Source: a virus. From it: a DNA stretch of 38,209 nt. The position numbers were made by a program, and so were the translations under genes. The DNA is taken from positions 1 through 38,209 of IMG/VR virus record IMGVR_UViG_3300025759_000243. One strand, given 5' to 3'. The notes beneath the pieces are model-generated. The model ran no database searches. It saw nothing but the letters and a program-made list of their open reading frames with translations, and was not told the origin of the DNA. Below are positions 8,775-15,281 of this stretch, piece after piece (position 1 is the stretch's first letter; every line of letters starts with the position of its first letter).

Positions 8775-9105
8775 TTACGAACTCTACAGCTACGCTTAAT
8801 GGTATTGCTGAACCATTCGCACCTGTTATTTCATGTTTGTTAGTTTCACTCCAGCCAGCTCTAGTTTTTAACCAGAATATCTGTGCTTGAGTGTTGCCTC
8901 CACTAGCTTGTTGATATAACTTTTGACCTATGTTTGCATTAGCATCAACACGACCATCAGTCAATTCTGTCTTGTAGTATTTAACTAATGTATCTGAACT
9001 TATATCTATTTTTGCTGCAATATCTTCATAGGTGATTCCTACTGCGGCAAGCGTTCTTACTAACTTTCGTTTTTCTTCTGTTGGGATATGCTCTACTCCT
9101 TGCAT
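8740..9105 (-). CDS. terS: Terminase small subunit
   Basis: 121 residues starting MQGVEHIPTEEKRKLVRTLA, with a helix-turn-helix (GITYEDIAAKIDISSDTLVKYY) that should bind the packaging site, and a helical QQASGGNTQAQIFWLKTRAGW oligomerisation segment. I chose the ATG at 9103-9105 because AAAGGGG precedes it by seven bases; a TTG eleven codons upstream lacks such a site. It lies immediately before TerL, as expected for a small terminase. Confidence 0.85.
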   Translation of the reverse strand: MQGVEHIPTEEKRKLVRTLAAVGITYEDIAAKIDISSDTLVKYYKTELTDGRVDANANIGQKLYQQASGGNTQAQIFWLKTRAGWSETNKHEITGANGSAIPLSVAVEFVNAEPRDEEVSE

Positions 9106-9175
9106 TTTGACCCCTTTATAACTCCGAAAGTTGCACAATTTTTAATCATTTTCAACTCCATAAATGGTTGGTTGT

Positions 9176-9859
9176 TTAATATTCTAAAGGTATTAGTAAA
9201 TTATCTAATGCCATACTCCATTCTTCTGCATAATCACATCTATTGTAATCATTGAAGCATGGTGTTCCTATGGTGAAATGAACTAACTTAGCATCTTCAT
9301 TGTAATCGTATTCAGATACTAGCCAATTCCATTCTTTTGGTATTTCACCTACTAAATCTATAAACTCATTTGTGAGCCATTCAAATCTATGTAAATGTTT
9401 ACCTGTTGCGGTCATTATGTATTCAGGAGTTAATACCCTGTTTTTAAAATGCCCACAATTCCATAGTATAACACTAGACCAATTCTTTTTTGGATAATCT
9501 TCGTTTTTATTTCCAAGATATTTGATTGGGTGTTTTGTTTTATAGTCATGTTTGACTACGGATACTGCTTTTGATACGTCTATTTCTTTTAATAGTTCAT
9601 TTATATCTGTTCGGCATAACATATCGCCGTCTACAAATAATGCTTGTCCTTGAAAGTCACAAAGATAAGGAACTAAAAATCTTGAATATATAAATGCGTT
9701 ACTACCATCACTATGAGTTTCCATATAGTTTGGTAATGTATTTAATGCTAATGGTGTAAAGCTGACCGGAATACTTGCTTTTTCTATTACGCTTTGGCAA
9801 AAAACATGATAAACAATCGGTTCTATTTTTCCATCAAATCCTACGAATATCTTGAGCAT
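9176..9859 (-). CDS. Glycosyltransferase, GT8-like
   Basis: 227 residues with a GT-A fold signature: IFVGFDG at the N-terminus, SNAFIYSRFLVPYL (53-66), and the metal-binding DGD in ALFVDGDMLC (77-79), then NWSSVILWNCGH and a late VHFTIGTPCF (histidine ligand). This order matches GT8-type and related phage sugar transferases that use a nucleotide sugar. The start overlaps the DUF1289 gene by 19 bases and the stop lies 70 bases before TerS. It could glycosylate virion proteins or host surface; no evidence links it directly to DNA. Confidence 0.78.
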   Translation of the reverse strand: MLKIFVGFDGKIEPIVYHVFCQSVIEKASIPVSFTPLALNTLPNYMETHSDGSNAFIYSRFLVPYLCDFQGQALFVDGDMLCRTDINELLKEIDVSKAVSVVKHDYKTKHPIKYLGNKNEDYPKKNWSSVILWNCGHFKNRVLTPEYIMTATGKHLHRFEWLTNEFIDLVGEIPKEWNWLVSEYDYNEDAKLVHFTIGTPCFNDYNRCDYAEEWSMALDNLLIPLEY

Positions 9860-9990
9860 CTTTCAATTATCTGCTCTTTTTCTTTATCTGTCAATTTTAC
9901 CCAGTTTCTTATTTCCCATAATGTTCTTTGACATCTTATACAATGGTCATCAATTAAATAACACTCATAAGTGCAAGGGCTTTCTACCAT
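9841..9990 (-). CDS. DUF1289-like small cysteine protein
   Basis: 49 residues: MVESPCTYECYLID, then DDHCIRCQRTLWEIRNWVKL. The SPC-x3-C-x6-C-x2-C-x-RT pattern (Cys 6, 10, 17, 20) with an E-I-x-x-W motif is the DUF1289 signature, in which four cysteines probably bind a metal. Bacterial members are small and of unknown function. The gene overlaps the upstream small basic gene by 7 bases and the GT8-like gene by 19, so it fits tightly in the operon. Confidence 0.72.
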   Translation of the reverse strand: MVESPCTYECYLIDDHCIRCQRTLWEIRNWVKLTDKEKEQIIERCSRYS

Positions 9991-10241
9991 TTAACTTTGT
10001 TTGCCCAATAGGCGGCTGACATTTTTCCTTTAGCTATGTTTTTAGCATGACGTGCTTTAAATGATTTTGCTCTAGGTGTCATTTTTTTATCACCTGTTTT
10101 ACCTTGCTGTCCGAATCTAATTGTTTTAACTTGGTCGCCTGATTTAGCAACAACTACATGAGATTTTTTTGGGTGATTTGGTGTGCGTTTAGGTTTGTTA
10201 TAACCTGATACGCCAGCTCGTTTTAATCTGCTATCACTCAT
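9984..10241 (-). CDS. Conserved small basic phage protein (DUF6321-like)
   Basis: 85 residues, starting MSDSRLKRAGVSGYNKPKRT, followed by HPKKSHVVVAKSGDQVKTIRFGQQG and a C-terminal KARHAKNIAKGKMSAAYWANKVKW. This sequence type is widespread in T7-like and other aquatic phages, and I match it to DUF6321 from memory. The protein is strongly basic and could bind nucleic acid, but no function is proven. The ATG at 10239-10241 is preferred over an in-frame TTG two codons upstream. Confidence 0.75.
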   Translation of the reverse strand: MSDSRLKRAGVSGYNKPKRTPNHPKKSHVVVAKSGDQVKTIRFGQQGKTGDKKMTPRAKSFKARHAKNIAKGKMSAAYWANKVKW

Positions 10242-10247
10242 ACACAA

Positions 10248-10421
10248 TCACTTACGTTTTTTAGTAGTTCGCTTAGGTTTCTTGGCTGTTTTTGCTGCTT
10301 GTTTGAAATCTGATGCTGAGGGTGCTCCTTTTGCTCCTGCTTTACGCATTTTTTCCCCTGAACCAGCTTTGATTCTTTCCCTTTTTGCGTGGATATTTGC
10401 ATATAACCCTCTTTTAGCCAT
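10248..10421 (-). CDS. Small basic phage protein
   Basis: 57 residues starting MAKRGLYANIHAKRERIKAG, then SGEKMRKAGAKGAPSASDF and a Lys/Arg tail. The MAKRGLYANIHAKR opening followed by GSGEKMRK and KGAPSA is a recurrent phage-encoded peptide type, usually in strings of small basic genes. Its ATG overlaps the preceding stop by one base (TAATG). Likely a nucleic-acid-associated or virion-internal peptide; this is inference from charge and position. Confidence 0.72.
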   Translation of the reverse strand: MAKRGLYANIHAKRERIKAGSGEKMRKAGAKGAPSASDFKQAAKTAKKPKRTTKKRK

Positions 10422-10537
10422 TATTTTTTCTTGCCTTTTGTAGTTTTCATTTTCTTACCAGTTTTTTTTGCTGCTTTTTCTGCTGCTTTCATTCCTTTTG
10501 CTGTGTAGCTGTATTTTTTATTTCCGACCATTGGCAT
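10421..10537 (-). CDS. Very small basic phage protein
   Basis: 38 residues, MPMVGNKKYSYTAKGMKAAEKAAKK at the start and a lysine-rich end. A second ATG two codons later (10529-10531) is possible. The MPMVG(N/K)KK(Y/F)xYTxKG pattern recurs in many aquatic phage genomes next to the other small basic genes found here, which supports translation despite the length. It starts two bases before the end of the upstream gene's stop region and ends in a TAATG junction. Confidence 0.65.
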   Translation of the reverse strand: MPMVGNKKYSYTAKGMKAAEKAAKKTGKKMKTTKGKKK

Positions 10538-10539
10538 GA

Positions 10540-10677
10540 TTATTTCCTTTTCTTTTTAGATTTACCTGCTTTTGATAATGCTATTGCAACTGCTTGTTTA
10601 CGAGGGCGACCAGATTTAATCTCAGTTCTAATGTTACTAGAAATAACTTTCTGTGATTTACCTTTTTTTAACGGCAT
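10540..10677 (-). CDS. First gene of the late block: small basic phage protein
   Basis: 45 residues, [23 protein letters not shown], then [15 protein letters not shown] and a Lys/Arg tail. MPLKKGxSQKxISxNI and (R/K)[12 protein letters not shown] are well known in small phage proteins and resemble the C-terminus of DUF6496. GAGG lies seven bases before the ATG. It is the first gene after the consensus promoter at 10735-10763, so it should be expressed early in the late programme. Confidence 0.75.
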   Translation of the reverse strand: MPLKKGKSQKVISSNIRTEIKSGRPRKQAVAIALSKAGKSKKKRK

Positions 10678-10711
10678 GGCTGACCTCAGGGAATGTATAA
10701 AAATTTTGGAC

Positions 10712-10726
10712 GTGGTTATCCACCAC
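10712..10726 (-). promoter_or_regulatory. Inverted repeat at the late transcription start
   Basis: GTGGT (10712-10716) and ACCAC (10722-10726) are perfect inverted arms with a five-base loop. On the minus strand this falls about 9 bases downstream of the -10 box, i.e. at the start of the transcript. It could be an operator, or a short RNA hairpin where a Q-like factor acts on paused polymerase. Position and symmetry are seen; the role is inference. Confidence 0.4.
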
Positions 10727-10734
10727 TGACTGCG

Positions 10735-10763
10735 ATTATATCAAAAACAGCATTTTATGTCAA
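10735..10763 (-). promoter_or_regulatory. Consensus sigma-70 promoter of the late block
   Basis: Read on the minus strand: TTGACA (10758-10763), 17 bases, TATAAT (10735-10740). Both hexamers and the spacing match the ideal sigma-70 consensus. It lies between the last early/middle gene, whose stop codon it overlaps, and the small basic genes that lead into the packaging and head genes. It should be read by host polymerase without a phage sigma factor. Confidence 0.85.
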
Positions 10764-11086
10764 GTGATTAATCGTTTTTCTGCTAATTTGAGGAGATTTT
10801 GTAATGCGTATTGTAATTTTAATTCGTAATAAAGAGGTTTTTTTGATTTTAGGTATCTTGCGTATATTGCGTTTTGTTCTTGTATATCTAATGAGTTAAT
10901 CATAGCATTGACTTTATGAACTAAATCTAAATCCATATCTTTTAACATATCGTCAAATGCACCATGGCTAGACTCACCACCGGAGGCAAGACCAACAGAT
11001 TTGTAAGGATAACCTGTTCTGGTGTCGTCTTTACGCATCCATTTTGCCCAGTCTTCAAGTATATCTTGTAAACGTTCTAGTTCCAT
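10760..11086 (-). CDS. Putative Q-like late transcription regulator
   Basis: 108 residues. The N-terminal MELERLQDILEDWAKWMRKD, then GYP, and a helical C-terminal domain (VNAMINSLDIQEQNAIYARYLKSK ... YALQNLLKLAEKRL) resemble phage antitermination/late-activator proteins with a sigma region 4-like helix-turn-helix. The gene lies immediately upstream of the late promoter and its stop codon is inside the -35 box, the same arrangement as lambda Q before pR'. The ATG at 11084-11086 overlaps the upstream stop (TGATG). Family assignment is not certain. Confidence 0.55.
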   Translation of the reverse strand: MELERLQDILEDWAKWMRKDDTRTGYPYKSVGLASGGESSHGAFDDMLKDMDLDLVHKVNAMINSLDIQEQNAIYARYLKSKKPLYYELKLQYALQNLLKLAEKRLIT

Positions 11087-11508
11087 CAATCATAAACAGT
11101 ATTAAAAACATGAGTTCCGTATGTAATATTTCTTGATTTTGAAAGCTCGTATGAATCTGTTGGAGCGTCTTCTACTTTTCGTTTTGTTGTGCTAATGATT
11201 TTAAAGTTATTTAATATTTTTTCTTTATTGTAAAACATATCAGCTAATAAACAAGCATCTTCTTCCATAACACCAACACCAAAATGATATTTGCGACCAC
11301 GTCTTATACCATACATAATGTTATTTCTTTTTGCCCATCTTACTAAAGAGGTTGTTGATGTGTAATTTAACCCAATTCCTTTAGCGATTTGATTCATAGA
11401 ATATTTTTCATTACCTATAAAATTTAATATATCTTTTACAGCTTCATCTCTTGTTTTTTTATCGCCATTGTTATATTCGTATAAATAACCATTTGTTACT
11501 GGTTTCAT
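11086..11508 (-). CDS. Winged-helix-like DNA-binding protein
   Basis: 140 residues. Residues ~20-75 look like a helix-turn-helix with a wing (SMNQIAKGIGLNYTSTTSLVRWAKRNNIMYG, then IRRGRKYHFGVG). The rest is not recognisable. It is translated just before the Q-like gene and eight bases after the dioxygenase gene. A regulatory role is likely from the fold and position, but no target can be named. Confidence 0.6.
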   Translation of the reverse strand: MKPVTNGYLYEYNNGDKKTRDEAVKDILNFIGNEKYSMNQIAKGIGLNYTSTTSLVRWAKRNNIMYGIRRGRKYHFGVGVMEEDACLLADMFYNKEKILNNFKIISTTKRKVEDAPTDSYELSKSRNITYGTHVFNTVYD

Positions 11509-11516
11509 TTTTCTTC

Positions 11517-12299
11517 CTAAAAAAATTTTTGTAAATTGTCTATTGCATAAAACACTAGACTGTTTCTGTAACCATTTTCTGCTAACGGAATAATTGGTGT
11601 TACCCCATGCATATTTTTATATGCAGGATAAACTAACATTGAACAATCTTTGTTATCTATCACAGCATCATATTCAGGAACGTGCAAATGACCTCCTCTC
11701 GCATTTTCTTTTTTACTGAATATAAAATTAACGCAACCTTTTAAATTACCTCTGTCTTGATGATATGCAGCTGCAATATTAAAATTAGAAATAGAACTAG
11801 AAAATAAATCTGTTAATCTATATTTTTCTGGAACGTTTTCTTCTATCAATTTTTTTTGTAACTCATATTGTTCAGGCATGATATCCTTTAAAAGTTTCTC
11901 GCCCTCTTTACAAGCCATTAACATCGCTTTAATAAATGTTCTGGCTGATGCAACAGAATGTAATTGTGATGTTCTGCCGTAATCTCTTTTCATGTGTGCT
12001 CTAGGAACACAAGCACCTAATGTTGCACTATATTGTTGAACTACATCTATGCCTCTTGCAGCGTTCATTTTTCTAGTTCCTCTATCCATTTTAACTTTAG
12101 GAACATTTGGTGAATTTAATTCTGCATTTGCAATATTTAATAATTGTTTTAATTTAATCGGCGGCTCTTTAATATAAAATCCTAATGGTTTACCGTCTTC
12201 TATAAATAAAGTATCTTCTAAAATGTTGGGTTCTAAATCTGCGCAACGTTGCCCCATTTTATGAGGATATTCTAATGATTTAAATTCTAATGTTTTCAT
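11517..12299 (-). CDS. TET/JBP-family 2-oxoglutarate/Fe(II) dioxygenase
   Basis: 260 residues. The double-stranded beta-helix core is clear: AAAYHQDRGNLKGCVNFIFS with the iron-binding H180-x-D182, GGHLHVPEYDAVIDNKDCSML, the distal histidine H231 in NMHGVTPI, and R245 in YRNSLVFYA for 2-oxoglutarate. The upstream QQYSATLGACVPRAHMKRDY segment also fits phage TET/JBP proteins. Such enzymes hydroxylate the methyl group of thymine or 5-methylcytosine in DNA. No cytosine-5 methyltransferase is present in the window, so thymine (as in JBP) is the more likely substrate. The ATG overlaps the glycosyltransferase stop by four bases. Confidence 0.82.
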   Translation of the reverse strand: MKTLEFKSLEYPHKMGQRCADLEPNILEDTLFIEDGKPLGFYIKEPPIKLKQLLNIANAELNSPNVPKVKMDRGTRKMNAARGIDVVQQYSATLGACVPRAHMKRDYGRTSQLHSVASARTFIKAMLMACKEGEKLLKDIMPEQYELQKKLIEENVPEKYRLTDLFSSSISNFNIAAAYHQDRGNLKGCVNFIFSKKENARGGHLHVPEYDAVIDNKDCSMLVYPAYKNMHGVTPIIPLAENGYRNSLVFYAIDNLQKFF

Positions 12300-13009
12300 C
12301 TTTTAATAACGATATGGCTACCTTTTGGTTGATTAACTTTGTCTTTAACTACAATGTTGTCAGGAAATAATGTCATCATTAATTCAATATCATGCATTTT
12401 ATCAGGTATACGTTCTTCTACACTACCAAGACCTTTCGGTTTATATCTCTCAAAATCCATGTAAGTATGATTTAAAATTAAATTACCTCCATATTTTTTA
12501 AGATGATATACAGTGACATAATAATCTGTTACCGTGCTTATACCTTTATGCCATCTGAAATCAGTTTTTTTAATAGCAAAACATCTTCCATCTACTAAAC
12601 CATATTTAGAATATTTTTTTTGTGCGTAGAATGGATTACCTGTTGAACTCAATCCTATTAATTTAATACCAGCTTCATCTGCTTTAGGAATAATATTTTT
12701 TAATTCTTTTAATGGGTGAGACATTGGGCAATCAATAAATTTTTCACCTACTAATTTTTTAGAGCCAACATAATCATCACTCAAAAATATTCCCCACTCT
12801 CCATCTTCTAACATATCAAGACCGAAATTAAAGTTATGCTGTATGCCTCTAGGTTTATTGGTTTCAACTAAAGTTCCAGTTTTGCCAATACAGGTGAATC
12901 TTTCTTTGTTGTTATGGCATAAAACATAATGAGGTTCATTGATTTTATCTAACTCTAATGAAGTGGTTGCTTCATCATATCTGTCGTAATACATTAAAAT
13001 TATTTTCAT
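12296..13009 (-). CDS. TET-associated glycosyltransferase (TAGT/JGT-like)
   Basis: 237 residues, GT-A fold. Key text: PHYVLCHNNKERF, TNKPRGIQHNFNFGLDMLEDGEW with FLSDDY (SDD 77-79 as the metal motif), KLIGLSSTGNPFYAQ, GLVDGRCFAIKKTDF (137-151), TDYYVTVYHLKKYGGNLI and MDFERYK. This order matches the glycosyltransferase family found beside phage TET/JBP genes and related to the base-J glucosyltransferase. It would add a sugar to hydroxymethylated bases made by the dioxygenase gene that it overlaps by four bases. It also overlaps the ParB-like gene by four bases. Confidence 0.8.
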   Translation of the reverse strand: MKIILMYYDRYDEATTSLELDKINEPHYVLCHNNKERFTCIGKTGTLVETNKPRGIQHNFNFGLDMLEDGEWGIFLSDDYVGSKKLVGEKFIDCPMSHPLKELKNIIPKADEAGIKLIGLSSTGNPFYAQKKYSKYGLVDGRCFAIKKTDFRWHKGISTVTDYYVTVYHLKKYGGNLILNHTYMDFERYKPKGLGSVEERIPDKMHDIELMMTLFPDNIVVKDKVNQPKGSHIVIKR

Positions 13010-13608
13010 TCTGTATCCAATTTATTTTTTTCATCTTTTAAAAATTGCATAATCATGTAACCTAAATATGCTCCTTCTTGTTTCCAGAACTTGAACAATT
13101 CAAATGCTTCTTGATAATGTTCTTCCTCAAATACAACTTCTATTGCTCTACGAGTCTCACGTTCTAATGAGTCTATTTTTTCTTCAATATCTTCTTCGTC
13201 ATCTAATATTGAATAATCTATTTCTTTTATTTCGTATTCTGATGGGTCAAATCCTAACGTAGATAAATCAACATCAAGTAATTTTAACTCATCTAATTCA
13301 AGTTTTAATATTTCTTCGTCCCAATCTGCATTAGTTGCAATTTTATTGTCAGCAATAACGAATGCTCTTTTTTGAGTTTCAGATAAATCTGATACATCAA
13401 TAGTAGGTATTTTATCTAATGCTAATTTTTGAGCCGCCGAAGTTCTTCCATGACCAGCTAAAATATTATCACCATCAACAATCACAGGAACTCTAAAACC
13501 AAACTCTTTAATTGATTTTGCTATTTGATTGATTTGATGTTCGCTGTGAACTCTGCTATTATTTTTGTATGGTATTAATACATTTGGGTCTTTAAAGGTT
13601 ATTTCCAT
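13006..13608 (-). CDS. ParB/Srx-domain protein
   Basis: 200 residues. Residues 1-~95 form a ParB N-terminal domain: PNVLIPYKNNSRVHSEHQI, IAKSIKEFGFRVPVIVD, LAGHGRTSAAQKL (GHGR 52-55) and ETQKRAFVIADNKI. Such phage ParB domains have CTPase or nuclease-type activity and are often linked to DNA modification genes. No fused methyltransferase is present; instead there is an acidic linker and a predicted helical tail (HYQEAFELFKFWKQEGAYLG). It is the first of three genes joined by ATGA-type overlaps with the glycosyltransferase and dioxygenase. Confidence 0.8.
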   Translation of the reverse strand: MEITFKDPNVLIPYKNNSRVHSEHQINQIAKSIKEFGFRVPVIVDGDNILAGHGRTSAAQKLALDKIPTIDVSDLSETQKRAFVIADNKIATNADWDEEILKLELDELKLLDVDLSTLGFDPSEYEIKEIDYSILDDEEDIEEKIDSLERETRRAIEVVFEEEHYQEAFELFKFWKQEGAYLGYMIMQFLKDEKNKLDTE

Positions 13609-13790
13609 TCTATTTCCTTTTTAATTAAATCTTTTGGTAAGTTTATATAATCTTGATAAAGACAGGTAGTATATTTTGCATTTTTATAATTTTCTTTCAC
13701 GTAATTATTTGCATCGGCGCAAGATTTAAAATGACCAACATATTCTGGCGTGTCCATTGTCATGTAAATTACTAGAACATATTCAAACAT
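13599..13790 (-). CDS. Small phage protein of unknown function
   Basis: 63 residues, beginning MFEYVLVIYMTMDTPEYVGHF, with CADANNYVKENY and TTCLYQDYINLPKDL. Two cysteines and an alternating beta-helix-beta character suggest a small globular fold. It overlaps the HNH gene by 19 bases and the ParB-like gene by 10. I do not recognise the family. Confidence 0.6.
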   Translation of the reverse strand: MFEYVLVIYMTMDTPEYVGHFKSCADANNYVKENYKNAKYTTCLYQDYINLPKDLIKKEIEWK

Positions 13791-14065
13791 TTTTGAGTTT
13801 CCTCAAGAAGTTCTTCTTCGGTGCCAAAACGTCTTTCAAATGCTTTTTCACCAGCGTGTATTGCTATTCCGTATCCTCCATGTTGATGGTGCATAGGGCA
13901 TAATGGTATAGCTTTGCTCCAATGAGATTTCATTCCCATACCAGCACCATGTCTTATATGATGAATACAAGGTTCAGTATACCCCAAACCCTCTTTTTTG
14001 CAAACAATGCAACCTAATTCATAAAGTTTATCGTAATGTTTTTTTTCTTCTTTTGTTTTCGCCAT
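13772..14065 (-). CDS. HNH-type nuclease, RecA-dependent (Ref) family
   Basis: 97 residues. Zinc ligands C19-x2-C22 and C56-x2-H59 flank IHHIRHGAGMGMKSHWSKAIPLC with the HH pair (35-36), and HHQHGGYGIAIHAGEKAFERRFG follows. This is the pattern of the RecA-dependent nuclease family (Ref/RecA_dep_nuc, HNH-like) found in the nin-like regions of phages. It likely cuts displaced DNA during recombination. It overlaps the neighbour upstream by 38 bases. Confidence 0.78.
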   Translation of the reverse strand: MAKTKEEKKHYDKLYELGCIVCKKEGLGYTEPCIHHIRHGAGMGMKSHWSKAIPLCPMHHQHGGYGIAIHAGEKAFERRFGTEEELLEETQKCLNMF

Positions 14066-14258
14066 TTATTAATTCTTCCCATTCTTTAATGTCTTTAATC
14101 ATTTCTAAATATTGACTGGCTGTCCAAAATTTAGAATCGTCATAATTTGGAAAACTTTTTGTTATTCCTTGTTTATATTTAGTTTTAAATTTATATGGTA
14201 AAGGTTCGCCATTAGCAAACTCTCTTAAAATCATTAAATAAAATTCTTTTAAACTCAT
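14028..14258 (-). CDS. Small phage protein of unknown function
   Basis: 76 residues, MSLKEFYLMILREFANGEPLPYKF at the start and a basic KRRKKTLR end. It overlaps the NinB gene by four bases and the HNH gene by 38, in the manner of packed nin-region genes. Family not recognised; helical with a short WTASQYLEMIKDIKEWEELI segment. Confidence 0.6.
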   Translation of the reverse strand: MSLKEFYLMILREFANGEPLPYKFKTKYKQGITKSFPNYDDSKFWTASQYLEMIKDIKEWEELINGENKRRKKTLR

Positions 14259-14611
14259 TCACCTGACCACCCCTGTTGCCCTGCCCACATTTCAATTTTT
14301 TCCATATAATCTGTGAACTCTTTGACTGATAATTTCGTCGTGCTTTTTAATACAGTAATTACCTCGTCATTGATAACCATCTCGCTTCTAAGAAACTGGT
14401 ATTTACACATATTGTGAACTTCTCTTTGTGTCAATCCTAAATAATTACCAATGCTAGGATATAAATATCCCCATAACCTTTCATTCTGTTCATTACTTCT
14501 TTTTTCTGATTCTTCATATACGACTACTTTCCATCGTTTATTAAAATCAAGATTATTTATTTTTTCTATCAGGAATGGCAGGTTTTGCCTTGTTAGATTC
14601 CATGGTTTCAT
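14255..14611 (-). CDS. NinB/Orf-family recombination protein
   Basis: 118 residues from the ATG at 14609-14611: MKPWNLTRQNLPFLIEKINN, then WKVVVYEESEKRSNEQNERLWGYLYPSIG and the helical VHNMCKYQFL. RS-x-xQN-xRLWG is the NinB signature; lambda Orf binds single-stranded DNA and helps recombination without RecBCD. A longer frame to 14707 exists, but the family begins at this methionine and a second gene overlaps the upstream part. The final YMEKIEMWAGQQGW segment is also typical. Confidence 0.82.
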   Translation of the reverse strand: MKPWNLTRQNLPFLIEKINNLDFNKRWKVVVYEESEKRSNEQNERLWGYLYPSIGNYLGLTQREVHNMCKYQFLRSEMVINDEVITVLKSTTKLSVKEFTDYMEKIEMWAGQQGWSGE

Positions 14612-14696
14612 TTTTATTTTTCCTAAAAATATTATCGAAATTTTCTTCGAATGTTTTTCTGTCCGTAAATGGACGTGGTGAACTTCCTTTACCCAT
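14553..14696 (-). CDS. Small phage protein overlapping ninB
   Basis: 47 residues starting MGKGSSPRPFTDRKTFEENF, a very common small phage peptide type (MGKGSxPRPxSVxxxxFxxNWDxIF). GGAGATATC precedes the ATG at 14694-14696 by a normal distance. Its last 59 bases overlap the start of ninB in another frame, so both are translated from the same DNA. The function is unknown. Confidence 0.7.
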   Translation of the reverse strand: MGKGSSPRPFTDRKTFEENFDNIFRKNKNETMESNKAKPAIPDRKNK

Positions 14697-15279
14697 GATA
14701 TCTCCATTCTTTATTTTGTTTTTCTTTCCAATATTGATACCAAAATTCAACATCAGAAATTTCATTTTCAACTTTTTTTATTTCTCTTTTATTCAAACTG
14801 TTAATATTTTTATAAAAATCACCAACAGTTAATATTTTTTTATCTTTATAAATATGTGATTGAAAAATATGTCTGTAAAATAATGTATCTAATGGCAAGC
14901 TATCATTGACAATACCATCTGTTTTTAACAAATGTTTTCTTAATTCTATTCTTTTTTCATACCAATATTTATCTTCAATAGCATTAATTATAGATTGTTT
15001 GGTTGTTTGAAATTTATTAGCAATATTTTCTATTAATTCTCCAGATTTATATAATTTAAAAATTTGCTCTTTTTTATAATCAATCCAATATTTACCACGT
15101 TTATTTCTTATACCATCTTCTTTTGTGATGATATGTTCTATGTCATGTATTTTTGATGTTAATATTTTACTCCTATCATGATAATTTTGTTTTACAATTT
15201 CTCTTTCTGTTTTATATTCTTCTAATAAATTTTTATAATTATTAAATTCAGAATCTGATATTGTTTTAAATTCACTCAT
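14689..15279 (-). CDS. Helix-turn-helix protein of unknown role
   Basis: 196 residues. After an N-terminal coiled coil (NNYKNLLEEYKTEREIVKQNY) comes KKEQIFKLYKSGELIENIANKF with TTKQSIINAIE (residues ~68-102), a homeodomain-like helix-turn-helix similar to transposase/resolvase-type DNA readers. The remainder is Lys/Tyr-rich. AGAGGATTAATT supports the ATG. It overlaps the next gene by eight bases. It may regulate or bind phage DNA; the family is not recognised. Confidence 0.6.
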   Translation of the reverse strand: MSEFKTISDSEFNNYKNLLEEYKTEREIVKQNYHDRSKILTSKIHDIEHIITKEDGIRNKRGKYWIDYKKEQIFKLYKSGELIENIANKFQTTKQSIINAIEDKYWYEKRIELRKHLLKTDGIVNDSLPLDTLFYRHIFQSHIYKDKKILTVGDFYKNINSLNKREIKKVENEISDVEFWYQYWKEKQNKEWRYHG

Positions 15280-15281
15280 AA

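Noticed and set aside
9106-9138. TTG start for the small terminase
   Set aside because: The ATG at 9105 has AAAGGGG in front and the added residues match no terminase pattern.
13006-13608. Plasmid partition ParB
   Set aside because: No ParA, no parS-like repeats, and its domain order fits phage ParB/Srx proteins beside modification genes.
14575-14832. Plus-strand hydrophobic frame over ninB
   Set aside because: Its hydrophobicity comes from AT-rich antisense of lysine-rich genes; no start signal.
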